DNA from: an uncultured delta proteobacterium
GTDB lineage: Bacteria; Desulfobacterota; Syntrophia; Syntrophales; UBA8958
Direction: 5' to 3'
Assembly (NCBI GenBank): GCA_903885795.1
Contig: CAISJV010000005.1
Span: 45,622 to 109,621 of the forward strand
Length of the DNA: 64,000 nt
Part shown: piece by piece, positions 1-10,789 of the stretch
How the letters are laid out: each line of letters starts with the position of its first letter
Numbering within the stretch: the first letter of the stretch is position 1
Notes under the pieces: model-generated
Told to the model about the DNA's origin: nothing
Databases searched by the model: none
What the model saw: only the letters and a program-made list of their open reading frames with translations
Program-made: the position numbers and the translations under genes

Positions 1-368
1 TCGCCGACACCTATACCTCCGCCTGGTGCGGATCACTGCGCTACATGGATGAAAATGATTTTCTGAACTCCATGGCCGAGGGCTATACCCGCATTTATCT
101 CAACATCGGCGTCGATGAAATGGCCCGATCGGTCTGCGACATGGTGGACAAGTACGATGTGGATGGCCTCGTCATCCATTCCAATCGGAGCTGCAAGCCA
201 TATTCCCTGGGCCAATACGACATCCAGCGCATCGTGGAAGAGAAGAAGGGCATCCCCTCGTTATTGATCGAGGCGGACATGTGCGATGAACGCATGTTTT
301 CCGAAAGCCAGATCGAGACAAGAATCGAAGCCTTCATTGAGATGCTCAAACAAAGAAATAGGCGGTAA
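1..368 (+). CDS. 2-hydroxyacyl-CoA dehydratase / benzoyl-CoA reductase subunit (HgdB/BcrB/BcrC family), C-terminal part
   Basis: The reading frame is open to the left edge, so only about the last 121 residues are present. The stretch NRSCKPYSLGQYDIQR followed by GIPSLLIEADMCDERMFS is typical of the C-terminal domain of HgdB-type subunits, in which cysteines help hold a [4Fe-4S] cluster. Such subunits work as dimers with a second HgdB-like subunit and take one electron at a time from an ATP-driven activase; an activase of this kind lies at 13341-14111. The fragment cannot show whether the substrate is a 2-hydroxyacyl-CoA or an aromatic CoA ester. The family call is secure; the substrate is not. 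Confidence 0.85.
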   Translation, partial: ADTYTSAWCGSLRYMDENDFLNSMAEGYTRIYLNIGVDEMARSVCDMVDKYDVDGLVIHSNRSCKPYSLGQYDIQRIVEEKKGIPSLLIEADMCDERMFSESQIETRIEAFIEMLKQRNRR

Positions 369-562
369 GGCGGAGCTGAATTTATCTGGTAAAAACTCAC
401 CTACGGAACATTGTTTTGACCGTACTCATAAGTAGATACCTTTGAAAAATGAGTTCGTCGCGTCTCAAAATCTTTTTCGCTTGATTCACAGCTTCCGAAC
501 CATTTTTCTACGGTTATGTAAAGATCTCAGGTTTTATGTACTCGCGGACGACATCATATTAT

Positions 563-2476
563 CTAAATGTCAAGGGTGCTCGCCATCAGGTCACCGATCG
601 TTTTACTGAATCGGGATGGATTGTCGAGTTTGCCTCCCCCTGATATGACCGCCATATCAAACAATAAGTCGCTGTAATCCTTCAGGACGGAAGAATCTTT
701 ATCCCGCTCATAGATCGCCTTGATCTTCGCGAGGAGGGGGTGATCCATGTTTAGTTCGAGGATCCTCTTGACCTGCGGCGTTTCCTGGCCGGTAGCTCTA
801 AGAACCTTTTCCATGTAAGCGCTCATGTCGTTGGGGTCTCCGGAAAGACAGGCCACGGAATCCTTCAGATGGGTAGACGGTTTGACCTCTTTAACTTTCT
901 CATCTAAAGATGTTTTTATGAAATCAAAAAGGGCATGATATTCGTCTTTTCTGGTGTCGTCGATCTTCTCAAAATGGAGATCTCCCTTTTCGGCGCTTTT
1001 GAAGGTTTTTTTCTCGTATTCATGTAGATCCCGCAAGACCCATTCGTCCATGGGGTCGGTCATGAGCAGTACTTCATAGCCTTTGTCCTTTAACCGTTCC
1101 AGGTGAGGGCTATTGAGAAGGGTGGAAAGATTTTCTCCTGTGATGTAGTAAATGGCCTCCTGATCCGTCTGCATACGGTTGACATAATCCTTCAGGGAAC
1201 TGAAGGCGCCATCGGATTTGGTTGTCTTGTAACGGAGGAGATCGGCGATCTTGCCGCGATTATCGAAATCCATGGAGAGACCCGCTTTGAATATAGAACC
1301 AAATTCCTTGAAGAATTGTTCATACTTATCTTTGTCAAGAGCTTCCAAAAGACTTAAAATCTTCTTCACGAGGTTTTTTTGGATGTTCCTTACGAGGGCA
1401 TCCTGCTGGAGTATCTCACGGCTGACATTTAAATTGAGATCAGGGGCATCGATAACGCCCTTGATAAAAGCAAGATAGGGAGGCATCAGTTCCTTACAGT
1501 TTTCCATGATGAAGACACGCTTGCTGTAGAGCTGAATCCCGTGCTTTTGCTCGCCCTGGAACAAATCGAAGGGTGGCCGGGACGGAATGTACAGCAAGGC
1601 GCTGTACTCTGTCGTCCCTTCAAGCTTTACATGAAGGTGAGTAAGAGGCTCATTCCAATCATGAGCGATGTGGCGGTAAAATTCATTATATTCTTCATCA
1701 GAGACCTCTTTTTTGTCTTTCGTCCAGATCGCTTTCATGGAATTAAGCGTTTCTTCCCGGACGACCTTTACTGTCTTGTTTCCATCCGGTTTACCGTCTT
1801 TATCGAGAACCGGTTCCGTTTTCTCAACGTCCATGGCAATGGGATAAGCAACAAAATCGGAGTGTTTCTTGATGATATTGCGGATCGTCCATTCATCGGT
1901 AAAGTCTTGTTCATCCTTTTCCGTCTTTTTAAGCGATAAAATGACTGTTGTGCCCCGGGTCTCCTTGTCTATCTCTTCGACGGTGTATGAACCGTCTCCC
2001 GTGGATTCCCATTTTGTGGCTTTGTCGCTTCCGGCAGCTCTTGTGATTAGTGTGACCCGATTCGCGACGATGAAAGCGCTGTAAAACCCGACCCCGAACT
2101 GGCCGATCAATTCCGGCGTCAGCATATCCGGCTTGTTTAAAGCAGTTGCCGCTTCCAGGAAACTGGCCGTTCCACTCTTGGCGATGGTGCCGATATTTTC
2201 CACCACCTCGTCGTAGGTCATGCCGATCCCGTTATCCGATATTTCAAGGGTTCTTTTCTTTTTATTGGGAACAATCTTTATTTTGAACTCTGTATCTGTA
2301 CCCATAATGTCGGATTGAGTCTGGGCTTTGAATCTCAATTTGTCGATGGCATCTGAGGCATTTGAGATCAATTCCCTTAAAAATATCTCTCTGTGAGAAT
2401 ATAGAGAGTTGATGATGATGCTCATCAGTTGCTGGACTTCCGTTTTGAATTGACGTGTTTCTTTCTTTGCTTCCAC
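563..2476 (-). CDS. htpG: Hsp90-family molecular chaperone HtpG
   Basis: 637 residues, the usual length for bacterial HtpG. HtpG is a cytosolic ATP-dependent chaperone dimer. The N-terminal GHKL ATPase domain shows all expected motifs: [10 protein letters not shown] with the catalytic Glu at about residue 35, DNGIGM at 81-86, and [11 protein letters not shown] from about 125. The middle domain and C-terminal dimerisation domain follow, without the eukaryotic MEEVD tail. The gene starts at ATG after GGAGCC and is followed on the same strand by nothing for about 195 bases. It lies downstream of ettA and pta on the same strand (40-base gap to ettA) and may be read with them. Confidence 0.97.
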   Translation of the reverse strand: MEAKKETRQFKTEVQQLMSIIINSLYSHREIFLRELISNASDAIDKLRFKAQTQSDIMGTDTEFKIKIVPNKKKRTLEISDNGIGMTYDEVVENIGTIAKSGTASFLEAATALNKPDMLTPELIGQFGVGFYSAFIVANRVTLITRAAGSDKATKWESTGDGSYTVEEIDKETRGTTVILSLKKTEKDEQDFTDEWTIRNIIKKHSDFVAYPIAMDVEKTEPVLDKDGKPDGNKTVKVVREETLNSMKAIWTKDKKEVSDEEYNEFYRHIAHDWNEPLTHLHVKLEGTTEYSALLYIPSRPPFDLFQGEQKHGIQLYSKRVFIMENCKELMPPYLAFIKGVIDAPDLNLNVSREILQQDALVRNIQKNLVKKILSLLEALDKDKYEQFFKEFGSIFKAGLSMDFDNRGKIADLLRYKTTKSDGAFSSLKDYVNRMQTDQEAIYYITGENLSTLLNSPHLERLKDKGYEVLLMTDPMDEWVLRDLHEYEKKTFKSAEKGDLHFEKIDDTRKDEYHALFDFIKTSLDEKVKEVKPSTHLKDSVACLSGDPNDMSAYMEKVLRATGQETPQVKRILELNMDHPLLAKIKAIYERDKDSSVLKDYSDLLFDMAVISGGGKLDNPSRFSKTIGDLMASTLDI

Positions 2477-2516
2477 AAGTGGCTCCTTTTCTAATGTTTT
2501 CAGATAATCAAATCCC

Positions 2517-4202
2517 TTAGACCCTTGTCAACGGACGGTACTTGATCCGGTGGGGTTGGTTTGCCTCCATGCCAAGGCGTCCTTTTCTGTCTTCTTCATA
2601 TTCCGAGTAGTTGCCATCAAACAAGACAACCCTGCTGTCCCCTTCGAAGGCCAGAATATGGGTGGCGATACGATCCAAAAACCAGCGGTCATGGCTGATA
2701 ACAATGGCGCAACCGGCAAAATTCTCGATGGCCTCTTCGAGGGCCCGCATGGTATTGACGTCAAGGTCGTTGGTCGGTTCATCGAGGAGCAGGACGTTGG
2801 CCCCTTCCTTGAGCATGCAGGCCAGATGCACCCGGTTTCGCTCGCCCCCGGACATGAAACCGACTTTTTTCTGCTGGTCTGAACCGGAGAAATTGAATCT
2901 GGCCACATAGGCCCTTGAATTTACTTGCTTGCCTCCCAATTGAACAATGTCCTGACCGCCAGAGATAATTTCCCAGATGGTTTTATCGGGATCGAGGTGG
3001 TCGCGGCTCTGGTCCATATAGGCGAGCTTTACCGTGTCGCCGATCCGGATTGTTCCCGAATCGGGCGTCTCCTGGCCCGTGATCATCCGGAAGAGGGTGG
3101 TCTTGCCGGCGCCGTTCGGTCCAACGACGCCAACGATACCTCCGGGCGGAATAGCGAATGACATGTCCTCCATGAGTAGTTGGTTGCCGTATCCTTTGCC
3201 GACGTTTTCTGCTTCCATGACCACTTTGCCCAGGCGCGGTCCCGGCGGGATATATATTTCAAGCTCCCGGTCCTGCTTTTCCACTTCCTGCCCCAACAGC
3301 GTTTCATAGGAAGTGATGCGAGCCTTTGCCTTGGCGTGCCTGCCTTTCGGCGACATCCTGATCCATTCCAGTTCACGCTCCAGGGTCTTCTGGCGTTGGG
3401 ATTCCGTCTTTTCCTCGGAGCGCAGGCGGTTCTGTTTCTGCTCCAGCCAGGAAGAATAGTTGCCCTTCCAGGGGATGCCGACGCCCCGGTCCAGTTCCAG
3501 GATCCAGCCGGCCACATTATCCAGAAAATACCGGTCGTGGGTCACGGCAATAATGGTCCCGGCGTACCTTTGCAGGTGGTGTTCAAGCCAGGCGACAGTC
3601 TCGGCGTCGAGATGGTTCGTCGGTTCATCGAGAAGGAGGATATCCGGTTTCTGCAAGAGGAGGCGGCACAGGGCGACGCGTCTCTTCTCTCCCCCCGACA
3701 AGATCTTGACCGATGCTTCTCCGGGAGGGCAGCGCAGCGCGTCCATCGCCATTTCCAGACGGGAGTCCAGCTCCCAGGCGTCGAGGTTATCGAGTTTTTC
3801 CTGCACCGTTCCCTGGCGCTCGATCAGCGCATTCATTTCATCGTCCGTCATGGGGTCGGCAAATTTTTCGTTGATCCCGTTATACTCGTCAAGGAGGTCG
3901 ACAATATCCTTGACACCCTCTTCGACAATCTCCCGAACGGTCTTCGACCCATCAAGAACCGGCTCCTGTTCCAAAAACCCAATGCTTAGCCCGGGAGAAA
4001 TTATGGTCTTCCCGTTAAAGTCCTTATCCACACCGGCAAGGATGCGCAGGAGCGAGCTCTTGCCGGATCCGTTCAATCCCAGGACGCCGATCTTGGCTCC
4101 GTAAAAATAGGAAAGGGAAATGTCTTTAATGACGGCCCGTTTGTCGTAAAATTTACTTACCCCGATCATGGAGTAGATAATCTTGTTTCCTTCTGTAGCC
4201 AT
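2517..4202 (-). CDS. ettA: Energy-dependent translational throttle protein EttA (ABC-F ATPase)
   Basis: 561 residues with two ABC ATPase domains and no membrane segments, as in ABC-F proteins. EttA binds the ribosomal E site and gates entry into elongation according to ATP/ADP level. Visible motifs are Walker [10 protein letters not shown] at about 42-50 and GPNGAGKTT in the second half, the signatures LSGGEKRR and MSGGERNR, and the Walker B stretches [11 protein letters not shown] and [11 protein letters not shown]. The linker between domains carries the basic arm typical of EttA. The C-terminal end, rich in basic residues ([11 protein letters not shown]), is also typical. It lies 21 bases after pta, suggesting one transcript. 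Confidence 0.96.
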   Translation of the reverse strand: MATEGNKIIYSMIGVSKFYDKRAVIKDISLSYFYGAKIGVLGLNGSGKSSLLRILAGVDKDFNGKTIISPGLSIGFLEQEPVLDGSKTVREIVEEGVKDIVDLLDEYNGINEKFADPMTDDEMNALIERQGTVQEKLDNLDAWELDSRLEMAMDALRCPPGEASVKILSGGEKRRVALCRLLLQKPDILLLDEPTNHLDAETVAWLEHHLQRYAGTIIAVTHDRYFLDNVAGWILELDRGVGIPWKGNYSSWLEQKQNRLRSEEKTESQRQKTLERELEWIRMSPKGRHAKAKARITSYETLLGQEVEKQDRELEIYIPPGPRLGKVVMEAENVGKGYGNQLLMEDMSFAIPPGGIVGVVGPNGAGKTTLFRMITGQETPDSGTIRIGDTVKLAYMDQSRDHLDPDKTIWEIISGGQDIVQLGGKQVNSRAYVARFNFSGSDQQKKVGFMSGGERNRVHLACMLKEGANVLLLDEPTNDLDVNTMRALEEAIENFAGCAIVISHDRWFLDRIATHILAFEGDSRVVLFDGNYSEYEEDRKGRLGMEANQPHRIKYRPLTRV

Positions 4203-4223
4203 AAACTTAATGCCTCTCTTAAT

Positions 4224-6332
4224 TTATATTGTCTGACTCTGGATAGCGGTGATGACAACGGTATTGAAGATATCCCCGACCGTGCATCCCCGGCTCAGGT
4301 CATTCACCGGTTTGTTCAGTCCCTGGAGCATGGGTCCGATAGCCACAGCGCCCGTTTCCCGCTGGACAGCCTTATAGGTATTGTTCCCAGTATTCAGGTC
4401 GGGGAAGATAAGGACGCTGGCCTGTCCCGCCACATCCGAACCGGGCATTTTTTGAGCGCCCACAGCAGGGTCCACGGCCGCATCATACTGAATGGGTCCG
4501 GCAATCTTCAGGTCCGGACGTCGCTGTTTGACTATTTCCGTTGCCTTGCGCACCTTTTCTACATCGTCGCCAACTCCGGATGCCCCGGAGGAGTACGAAA
4601 GCATGGCTATTTTGGGTTCAATGCCGAAAAAGGACGCGCTTTCCGCCGATGAAATGGCAATATCGGCCAGATTTTCGGAGGTGGGGTCGGGATTGACGGC
4701 GCAATCTCCGAAGACACATACCCGGTCCGGCATGCACATAAAAAAGACTGACGATACAATGGCAATCCCAGGTTTGGTTTTTACGAACTGGAGAGCCGGG
4801 ACGATAGTATGCTGGGTGGTGTTGATTGCCCCCGAAACCATCCCGTCGGCTTTACCTTTATAGACCATCATCGTTCCGAAATAGGAGCCGTCGGTCATAA
4901 GATCCCGGGCCATTTCCCTAGTCACATTTTTTTCCTTCCGCAGCTCATAGAGGGTATCCACAAATTCCGGATACAATTCCGACTCGGTCGGTTGGAAAAT
5001 ATGAACATTGTCGGTGGTAAGGCGGATACCCAGACGTTTCGCTGTGGACAAAATCTCATTCCTGTCGCCAAAAATTGTAAGTTCAACGATGTCCTGTTCG
5101 ATAAGGCGGGCGGCGGCCGTCAGCACCCGGTCATCATTTCCTTCCGGAAGAACGATATGGCGTTTCTGGCGACGCGCCCTTTTGACGATTTCATATTGGA
5201 ACATGTGGGGCGTCATTCCTATGTGCTTGAAGGCTGTCAGCCGCTGTCCCAAGGCTTTAAGATCAACGTGTTCTTCGAAAGTACGGATAGCGAGTTCGAC
5301 CTTGCGGGTATTATCGGCATATAGCTCAGAGCGGATAGAACCGATCTGGTTGGCTGTAGCATATGTTCCCGTGGGAACGACGCTGATGGGGGCTACCGTT
5401 TGCAGTCCTTCGATCAATTTGGAAACGGCTGGCTCCGGCTCAAAACCGCCGGTCAGCATGATACCAGCCAGGCGTGGATAATGGCGTGAGAGATTGGCCT
5501 GGAGGGCCCCGATGATGATGTCCGAGCGATCTCCAGGGGTAACGATCAGGGTATTGTCTTTGAGGTAATCAAGAAAGTGATGCAACTGCATGGCCCCGAC
5601 GATGGTATGATCCACGGGGTTGTCGTGCCGGTCGATTCCGAATAGGGCTTTGGCCCCCAGGCTTTCATGAACTTCTCTAAAGGTTGGGCTGTTGAGCTTG
5701 CTCTTCTCAGGTATGACGGACAAGATCGTTGGTTGGGGCAAGTAGTTACGGATAGCAGCATCCAATTCCTGAAGCAGGTCCTCTCGTGCCCGGTTGATCA
5801 GGACGGCCAGCACATCAACATTACCCTTTTTAAAGCCTTCGTAGGCAGCAAGGGTAAATTTGGCAACTTCCTCAACAGTTTTATTTTCTCCGGAGACGAC
5901 CATAATGAGGGGAATACCGAGGTTCTTCGGGATGAGGATATTTGCGTCAAACTCAAATATGGAGCTTTTCCCGGCGTAATCGGTACCCTCGACAATGGTA
6001 AAATCACATTTATCTTCAATCTTTTTGTATTTTTCTATCAGGGCGTCAATGACGGCCACATCCGTCTTACTGGCCAGGATATCGGCAAGCTCTCTTCCAG
6101 AAAATCCATAGGCCTCCTCATAAGACATGGACATATTGAAACGCTTCAAGATTAACTGGATGTGGGGATCCTTCTCTTGCTTGCCGTTTTCCTTCGCGCC
6201 GTTGACCGTTATAATGGGTTTGAAGTAGCCAACATTAGGCAGATGGTTAAGAATCGCGTCCATCATGCCCAGCACGATGAGGGATTTCCCGCTATGCTCC
6301 TCGATTGCCGCAATATAAACGCCTTTAGTCAT
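4224..6332 (-). CDS. pta: Phosphate acetyltransferase Pta, long form
   Basis: 702 residues, the length of the long (class II) Pta. It interconverts acetyl-CoA and acetyl-phosphate in the cytosol. The N-terminal part (about 1-210) is the BioD-like P-loop domain, here with EEHSGKS in place of a standard Walker A. A DRTGG domain follows (about 215-330), then the catalytic PTA_PTB domain (about 380-700). Start ATG is preceded by GGGGAGG. No acetate kinase gene is next to it; the only acetate kinase in the window is inside the fusion at 10790-13120, which carries its own unrelated phosphotransacylase. A perfect 16-bp palindrome lies about 70 bases upstream of the start. Confidence 0.96.
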   Translation of the reverse strand: MTKGVYIAAIEEHSGKSLIVLGMMDAILNHLPNVGYFKPIITVNGAKENGKQEKDPHIQLILKRFNMSMSYEEAYGFSGRELADILASKTDVAVIDALIEKYKKIEDKCDFTIVEGTDYAGKSSIFEFDANILIPKNLGIPLIMVVSGENKTVEEVAKFTLAAYEGFKKGNVDVLAVLINRAREDLLQELDAAIRNYLPQPTILSVIPEKSKLNSPTFREVHESLGAKALFGIDRHDNPVDHTIVGAMQLHHFLDYLKDNTLIVTPGDRSDIIIGALQANLSRHYPRLAGIMLTGGFEPEPAVSKLIEGLQTVAPISVVPTGTYATANQIGSIRSELYADNTRKVELAIRTFEEHVDLKALGQRLTAFKHIGMTPHMFQYEIVKRARRQKRHIVLPEGNDDRVLTAAARLIEQDIVELTIFGDRNEILSTAKRLGIRLTTDNVHIFQPTESELYPEFVDTLYELRKEKNVTREMARDLMTDGSYFGTMMVYKGKADGMVSGAINTTQHTIVPALQFVKTKPGIAIVSSVFFMCMPDRVCVFGDCAVNPDPTSENLADIAISSAESASFFGIEPKIAMLSYSSGASGVGDDVEKVRKATEIVKQRRPDLKIAGPIQYDAAVDPAVGAQKMPGSDVAGQASVLIFPDLNTGNNTYKAVQRETGAVAIGPMLQGLNKPVNDLSRGCTVGDIFNTVVITAIQSQTI

Positions 6333-6689
6333 GTTGTCCTCCCCTGGTAATAGTAATCGGTAACGTCCGGGATGGGATTGCCTGCGGAAAATAGGTGAAA
6401 TTTACAAAGTTGTAAAGAGAAAACTGCGATGATCCCGGAATGGTCAATCCGATTGAAGTTGCTTCTCATGAGCGAAGTGTGATAGTGATCGAAAAAAATA
6501 AAACCCCTCAAATTATTGATACCCGCGCAAAAGGTCTAATTCTGTCGTTTCGAGGAGTAAAATGAAGGGAAATCTTTGATTATTTCAGGATTTATCCCTT
6601 CTATCGGAAAGATATTTAAGTCTAAAATGACTTATAGCGAGTCCGTCAATTATTTAATCAAAGTGGGAGAAAGCTAAAGGAAATACAGG
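6333..6689. other. Divergent intergenic region between pta and typA
   Basis: 357 bases between two divergent genes, so it must hold promoters for both. No convincing -35/-10 pair was found. The only clear structure is the palindrome at 6401-6416. Short open frames here have no family likeness. Confidence 0.6.
6401..6416. promoter_or_regulatory. Perfect inverted repeat upstream of pta, candidate operator
   Basis: TTTACAA-AG-TTGTAAA is a perfect 7-2-7 inverted repeat 69 bases upstream of the pta start codon. The size and symmetry suit a dimeric regulator. The half-sites are reversed relative to the Rex consensus (TTGTGAA-N4-TTCACAA), so Rex is not proposed. No regulator in the window can be linked to it. 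Confidence 0.35.
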
Positions 6690-8513
6690 TTGCAGAAACA
6701 GAACATACGAAATATCGCCATTATCTCTCATGTCGATCATGGCAAGACCACCCTTGTAGATGGCATGATGAAACAAACCGGCACTTTTCGGGAACATCAG
6801 GTCGTGGAGGAACGGATGATGGATTCCCTCGATCTCGAACGGGAACGAGGCATCACGATCATGGCCAAGAATACCGCCATACGATATGGAGGGGTGAAAA
6901 TAAATATCGTTGACACTCCCGGACATGCCGATTTCGGGGGCGAGGTAGAACGGAGTTTCAATATGGTGGATGGGGCAATCCTCCTCGTTGATGCGAGCGA
7001 AGGGCCGTTGCCCCAGACACGCTTTGTTCTCAAGAAGGCACTGGCCAAGAAAATTCCCGTCATTCTAGTCATCAACAAGATCGACCGCAGTGATGCGAGA
7101 ATTGAAGAAGTCATCAACGAGGTCTATGATCTTTTCATTGATCTGGACGCTACCGAGGAGCAGATTGAATTTCCCATCCTCTTCACACAAGCCAAAAAGG
7201 GGGTGGCCCATCTCAAACAAGGAGACGACTCGACGGACCTCCGGCCCCTCTTCGATACGATTCTGACGACGATTCCCTGTCCCGAAGGGGACGATCAGGC
7301 GCCACCTCAGTTTCTGCTGACGACTCTCGACTACGATCCCTATGTTGGCCAGATTGCCATTGGTCGCCTTATGAACGGTATCCTGGAGATGAATCGGTCT
7401 TACACTCTCTGCGGTGAAAAGGTATTGACGCCGGGAATTAAGTTCTCCGCTCTTTACACCTTTGTTGGCATGAAAAGGATTGCCGTCGATCAGGTTGAAT
7501 CCGGTGATATCGTTGCCTTTGCCGGCGTGGCAAACATCAATATCGGCGATACCGTCTCCTCTCTTGAAAATCCTCAACCCCTGCCGAGAATCAAGGTCGA
7601 TGAGCCGACGGTTTCGATGATCTTCTATGTAAACAATGGTCCCCTGGCTGGTCGCGAGGGAAAATATCTGACCTCCCGCCATATCCGTGAGCGTCTGGAA
7701 CGGGAGACCCTGCGCAACGTGGCCCTCCAGGTCAAACCGACGGAACGGGCCGATGCTTTTGAAGTCTGTGGCAGAGGGGAGCTGCAGATGGCTATCATCA
7801 TCGAGACCATGCGTCGGGAGGACTACGAATTCATGGTTTCCAGACCCCAGGTTATTACGAAAGAGGAAGATGGCCGTATTCTCGAACCGGTAGAACGACT
7901 TTTTATTGATATTCCGGAGGAATTCGTCGGGGTGCTGACGGAAAAACTTTCCGGTCGTAAGGGAAGGATGGCCAACCTGGTCAACAAGGGCAGCGGCCGC
8001 GTAAACATGACATTTCTTATTCCCGCCCGCGGGCTCATAGGTTTTCGCAGCCACTTTCTGACCGATACGAAGGGATCAGGGGTTATGAACACCCTCTTTG
8101 AAGGCTATGAACCCTGGTTCGGCGCTATCCCGCAACGGCAGACCGGTGCCCTTGTCGCCGACCGTGCAGGCCGGATTACCGCCTATGCCTGCCATGCGAT
8201 GTCCGACCGGGGAGAACTTGTCGTAGCGCCCGGAACGGAGGTTTATGGCGGCATGATCGTCGGGGAGCGCAATCGCTCCACGGACCTGAACGTGAATATA
8301 GTCAAGGAGAAAAAGCTGACTAACATGAGAAGTTCTACCTCGGACGCGACGGTGATTCTACGCCCGCCGAGGCTTATGTCTCTTGATCAGTGTATCGAGT
8401 TCATTGCCGAGGATGAAGTGGTCGAAGTCACCCCTGGCAGTATCCGCCTCCGGAAAAAGGAACTTGACGCCCAACTGCGGATGGCCCGCTACCGCGAGGA
8501 GAAATGGGCCTGA
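6690..8513 (+). CDS. typA: Ribosome-associated GTPase TypA/BipA
   Basis: 607 residues, full length. TypA is a translational GTPase of the EF-G group involved in ribosome assembly and stress responses. G motifs are all present: [12 protein letters not shown] near the N-terminus, [18 protein letters not shown] and NKIDRSDA. The EF-G-like domains and the TypA-specific C-terminal domain follow (for example [17 protein letters not shown] [14 protein letters not shown] and [16 protein letters not shown]). The start is TTG at 6690, preceded by GCTAAAGGAAA; no ATG lies nearby in frame before conserved sequence begins, so TTG is the likely start. Single gene, convergent with the lyase gene at 9007. 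Confidence 0.96.
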   Translation: MQKQNIRNIAIISHVDHGKTTLVDGMMKQTGTFREHQVVEERMMDSLDLERERGITIMAKNTAIRYGGVKINIVDTPGHADFGGEVERSFNMVDGAILLVDASEGPLPQTRFVLKKALAKKIPVILVINKIDRSDARIEEVINEVYDLFIDLDATEEQIEFPILFTQAKKGVAHLKQGDDSTDLRPLFDTILTTIPCPEGDDQAPPQFLLTTLDYDPYVGQIAIGRLMNGILEMNRSYTLCGEKVLTPGIKFSALYTFVGMKRIAVDQVESGDIVAFAGVANINIGDTVSSLENPQPLPRIKVDEPTVSMIFYVNNGPLAGREGKYLTSRHIRERLERETLRNVALQVKPTERADAFEVCGRGELQMAIIIETMRREDYEFMVSRPQVITKEEDGRILEPVERLFIDIPEEFVGVLTEKLSGRKGRMANLVNKGSGRVNMTFLIPARGLIGFRSHFLTDTKGSGVMNTLFEGYEPWFGAIPQRQTGALVADRAGRITAYACHAMSDRGELVVAPGTEVYGGMIVGERNRSTDLNVNIVKEKKLTNMRSSTSDATVILRPPRLMSLDQCIEFIAEDEVVEVTPGSIRLRKKELDAQLRMARYREEKWA

Positions 8514-9006
8514 TAAGAGGTGGGTCCATACCACTTAATCTCATCAACATGCAAGGGACAGCATTTTACCAGCACCCGTACTCTGGCACGATCCGGGAGG
8601 AGAAATCAAACAAGCTTTTGGGTTGATGCACATTGCGGCATGGAGGATACGAAGAATCTCACAGAATTCAAGTGAGCCCAGCACAAGGCTTTCTGTATGA
8701 AATCATTCATTTTCTTCAAATATGACGTTTTGCTGCTTTCAGGAAGACAGAAATCACCCTACCACCTTAAAAACAGCCTTCCCCAACATGTATGTTAGAA
8801 CAAGTTAATATGAAAATACTCGGCATGGAGTGCGTTTCGTTAACTCAAGTCAACTTACCGGCGTCAGGTATTTCAACGTCCCCAGCGTTCCCAATTTCCC
8901 CATTGATGAAGGTCCTGGGGGCCGACTGCAGTGACGTCGACCGTCATTATTACTAGATTTTCTACATGTGATAGCCCTTGAGGAAAGAGAGGCCCTTACC
9001 GAGGGA
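8514..9006. other. Long intergenic region, possible decayed REP/IS remnant
   Basis: 493 bases between two convergent genes, with no gene-like open frame. GGTGGgtccataCCACTT directly after typA is a weak hairpin without a T-run. Around 8835-8900 the complementary strand reads GGGAACGCTGGGGACGTTG, then further on GTTGACTTGAGTTAAC, a partly palindromic motif that resembles sequence flanking REP-associated transposases in related genomes. That link is from memory and weak. A 20-base stretch near 8724 resembles one near 10661. Confidence 0.35.
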
Positions 9007-10455
9007 TCAAAGTTCGTCGCCAAAATCGGCCTTGAAGGCATCGACAACTTTCTGTCCCCAATCCCCTCCTACAGGTTCAAGCCTTCCGAAGAAGAAACGC
9101 ATGACCGGCGGTTCCTCCACAAAACGGAGCCCACCGATAAGTTCTCTATGGCGGTAAAGCCATGAAACACGTTCGGCCACATATTCAATCTGACCGATGG
9201 TAAAGGCACGGCGGGGTATGGCGATGCGCACGAGCTCCATACGGGCAGTAACTTCGTTGCCGTTTCGATCCCGGTCCTCCGACATCGTCCCCCTTTCAAC
9301 TCCTCGTGCTCCAGATGTCAGATACAACGCCGCATTGAGAGCTTCCGCCGGATACTGGAGCGGCGGTATGTCGGGCAGAAACGCGCGCGCATCAACATGA
9401 CAGGCCAAACCACCTGGAGGTGTAACGACCGGAACACCATATTTCTGAAGACGCTCGACGAAGTATTGGATGAACTCGGGACTGCTTCCAGCCACCTCGG
9501 TCTGAGTCATTTCATCAAGGCCTACTGCCATTGCCTCTATTTCCTTGGTAGACATGCCGCCGTAGGTCGAAAAGCCTTCGTAGACCGGAAGCCAGATCAT
9601 CAGGTGATCGAAGTGCTGTTTGTTATTGGTGGCGATAAGGCCGCCACGGGCACCACCGCTTTTACGCCCAGACATGTAAAAGATATCCACCATACTCATC
9701 ATCTCTATCAGGATTTCCTGGATAGACTTATCGGCATATCCGGCCTCTCGTTTCTTGATGAAATAGGCATTTTCACCGATCAGACTGCCGTCAAGAACCA
9801 TAATGATACCGTTCTTCTTGGCGATTTCATTCACATCACGGAGGTTTTGCATGGAGAAAGGCTGGCCGCCGATAAGGTTGGTGGTGGCCTCCATGCGAAC
9901 GAAGGCAACGTTCTCCGGGCTATATTCTTCAATTGCCTTCTTGAGCTTTCCAAGATCGATATTGCCCTTGAAAGGATTGTTCCCCGCCGGTATCAGGGCT
10001 TCATCTGCCACCAAATCCAGAATCTTAGAGCCGACAATCTCAACATGAACCCGCGTCGAAGGAAAGTGATAATTGGTCAGGACAACTTGAGGAGCCTTGA
10101 GTAGGACCTTGACGAGAAGATGTTCGGCAGCCCGCCCCTGATGGACCGGCAATGTGTGCTCAAAACCGAAGATTTTCTTCACAACCTTTGCTAACTTGAA
10201 GAAGCTCTCAGAGCCAGCGTAGGCATCATCAGCAACCATCATGGCGGCAAGTTGGTTGTCGCTCATCGCGTTTGTGCCGCTATCCGTCAACATATCGAGA
10301 AAAACTTCTCTCGATGGCAGGAGGAACGTATTGTAGCCCACAGATTGTAGACACTTCAGGCGCTCCGTGGATGGGATGAGATTAATCTTCTGGACGATCT
10401 TAACCCTATGCATCTCTACAGGAACGCGCCGACCGTCAGTCAATGTGATAATCAT
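9007..10455 (-). CDS. Tyrosine phenol-lyase-like beta-eliminating lyase (PLP enzyme)
   Basis: 482 residues from the ATG at 10455, which is preceded by AAAGGAGG at good spacing; an upstream in-frame start at 10488 lacks this. Fold-type I PLP enzyme of the tryptophanase/tyrosine phenol-lyase family: LTDSGTNAMSDNQLAAMM, HQGRAAEHLL, MEATTNLIGGQPFSM and the PLP lysine K265 in MSGRKS. Tyrosine phenol-lyase yields phenol, pyruvate and ammonia; tryptophanase yields indole. VERG at 386-389 carries an Arg (R388) where tyrosine phenol-lyase, as I recall, has the phenol-recognising Arg and tryptophanase has Val or Ile, so phenol-lyase is favoured. Odd: the family DATR motif at the PLP-binding Asp is DGSL here (D222), and the stretch after the lysine is glycine-rich. 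Substrate remains unproven. Confidence 0.85.
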   Translation of the reverse strand: MIITLTDGRRVPVEMHRVKIVQKINLIPSTERLKCLQSVGYNTFLLPSREVFLDMLTDSGTNAMSDNQLAAMMVADDAYAGSESFFKLAKVVKKIFGFEHTLPVHQGRAAEHLLVKVLLKAPQVVLTNYHFPSTRVHVEIVGSKILDLVADEALIPAGNNPFKGNIDLGKLKKAIEEYSPENVAFVRMEATTNLIGGQPFSMQNLRDVNEIAKKNGIIMVLDGSLIGENAYFIKKREAGYADKSIQEILIEMMSMVDIFYMSGRKSGGARGGLIATNNKQHFDHLMIWLPVYEGFSTYGGMSTKEIEAMAVGLDEMTQTEVAGSSPEFIQYFVERLQKYGVPVVTPPGGLACHVDARAFLPDIPPLQYPAEALNAALYLTSGARGVERGTMSEDRDRNGNEVTARMELVRIAIPRRAFTIGQIEYVAERVSWLYRHRELIGGLRFVEEPPVMRFFFGRLEPVGGDWGQKVVDAFKADFGDEL

Positions 10456-10789
10456 CAGATCCTCCTTTGATCGTATTTTGCCACACACATAACAGAGGGA
10501 AATTCACGTGTCCATCAGATTATATCCAAAAGCATTCTGAATAGGAGCCGATTTATCTTTGGTTCTTCATTCGGCAGTCTGTAAATAGGGCCATCGGCAT
10601 TCACTAATCGACAAGGAATCATTGATAACTGATTGATATCCAACGTATTTGTCGAGGCTTACGTTTTACTGCTTTCAGAGGAAGTTGTCCACGCCCTCAA
10701 TCAGCCGGGGAATTGCCCTCCAGTATATACATATTTTAAGCTGTTATCATCAAATACTTTGAAAAATCCGATGGATTGTTTTTGTCTCG
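10456..10789. other. Intergenic region upstream of the lyase gene
   Basis: 334 bases between two genes on the minus strand. It must carry the lyase promoter. On the minus strand TATAAT occurs at 10519-10524, but there is no matching -35 box. The rest is AT-rich and shows no gene or strong hairpin. Confidence 0.4.

Noticed and set aside
3180..3989. 269-residue plus-strand frame opposite ettA
   Set aside because: It is the antisense of a conserved gene and has no recognisable domain.
6401..6416. Rex operator
   Set aside because: Half-sites are in the opposite order to the Rex consensus.
7065..8054. 329-residue minus-strand frame opposite typA
   Set aside because: Antisense of a strongly conserved gene with no family match.
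10661..10700. Possible shared repeat with 8724-8750
   Set aside because: Only about 20 bases resemble each other; too short to call a repeat.
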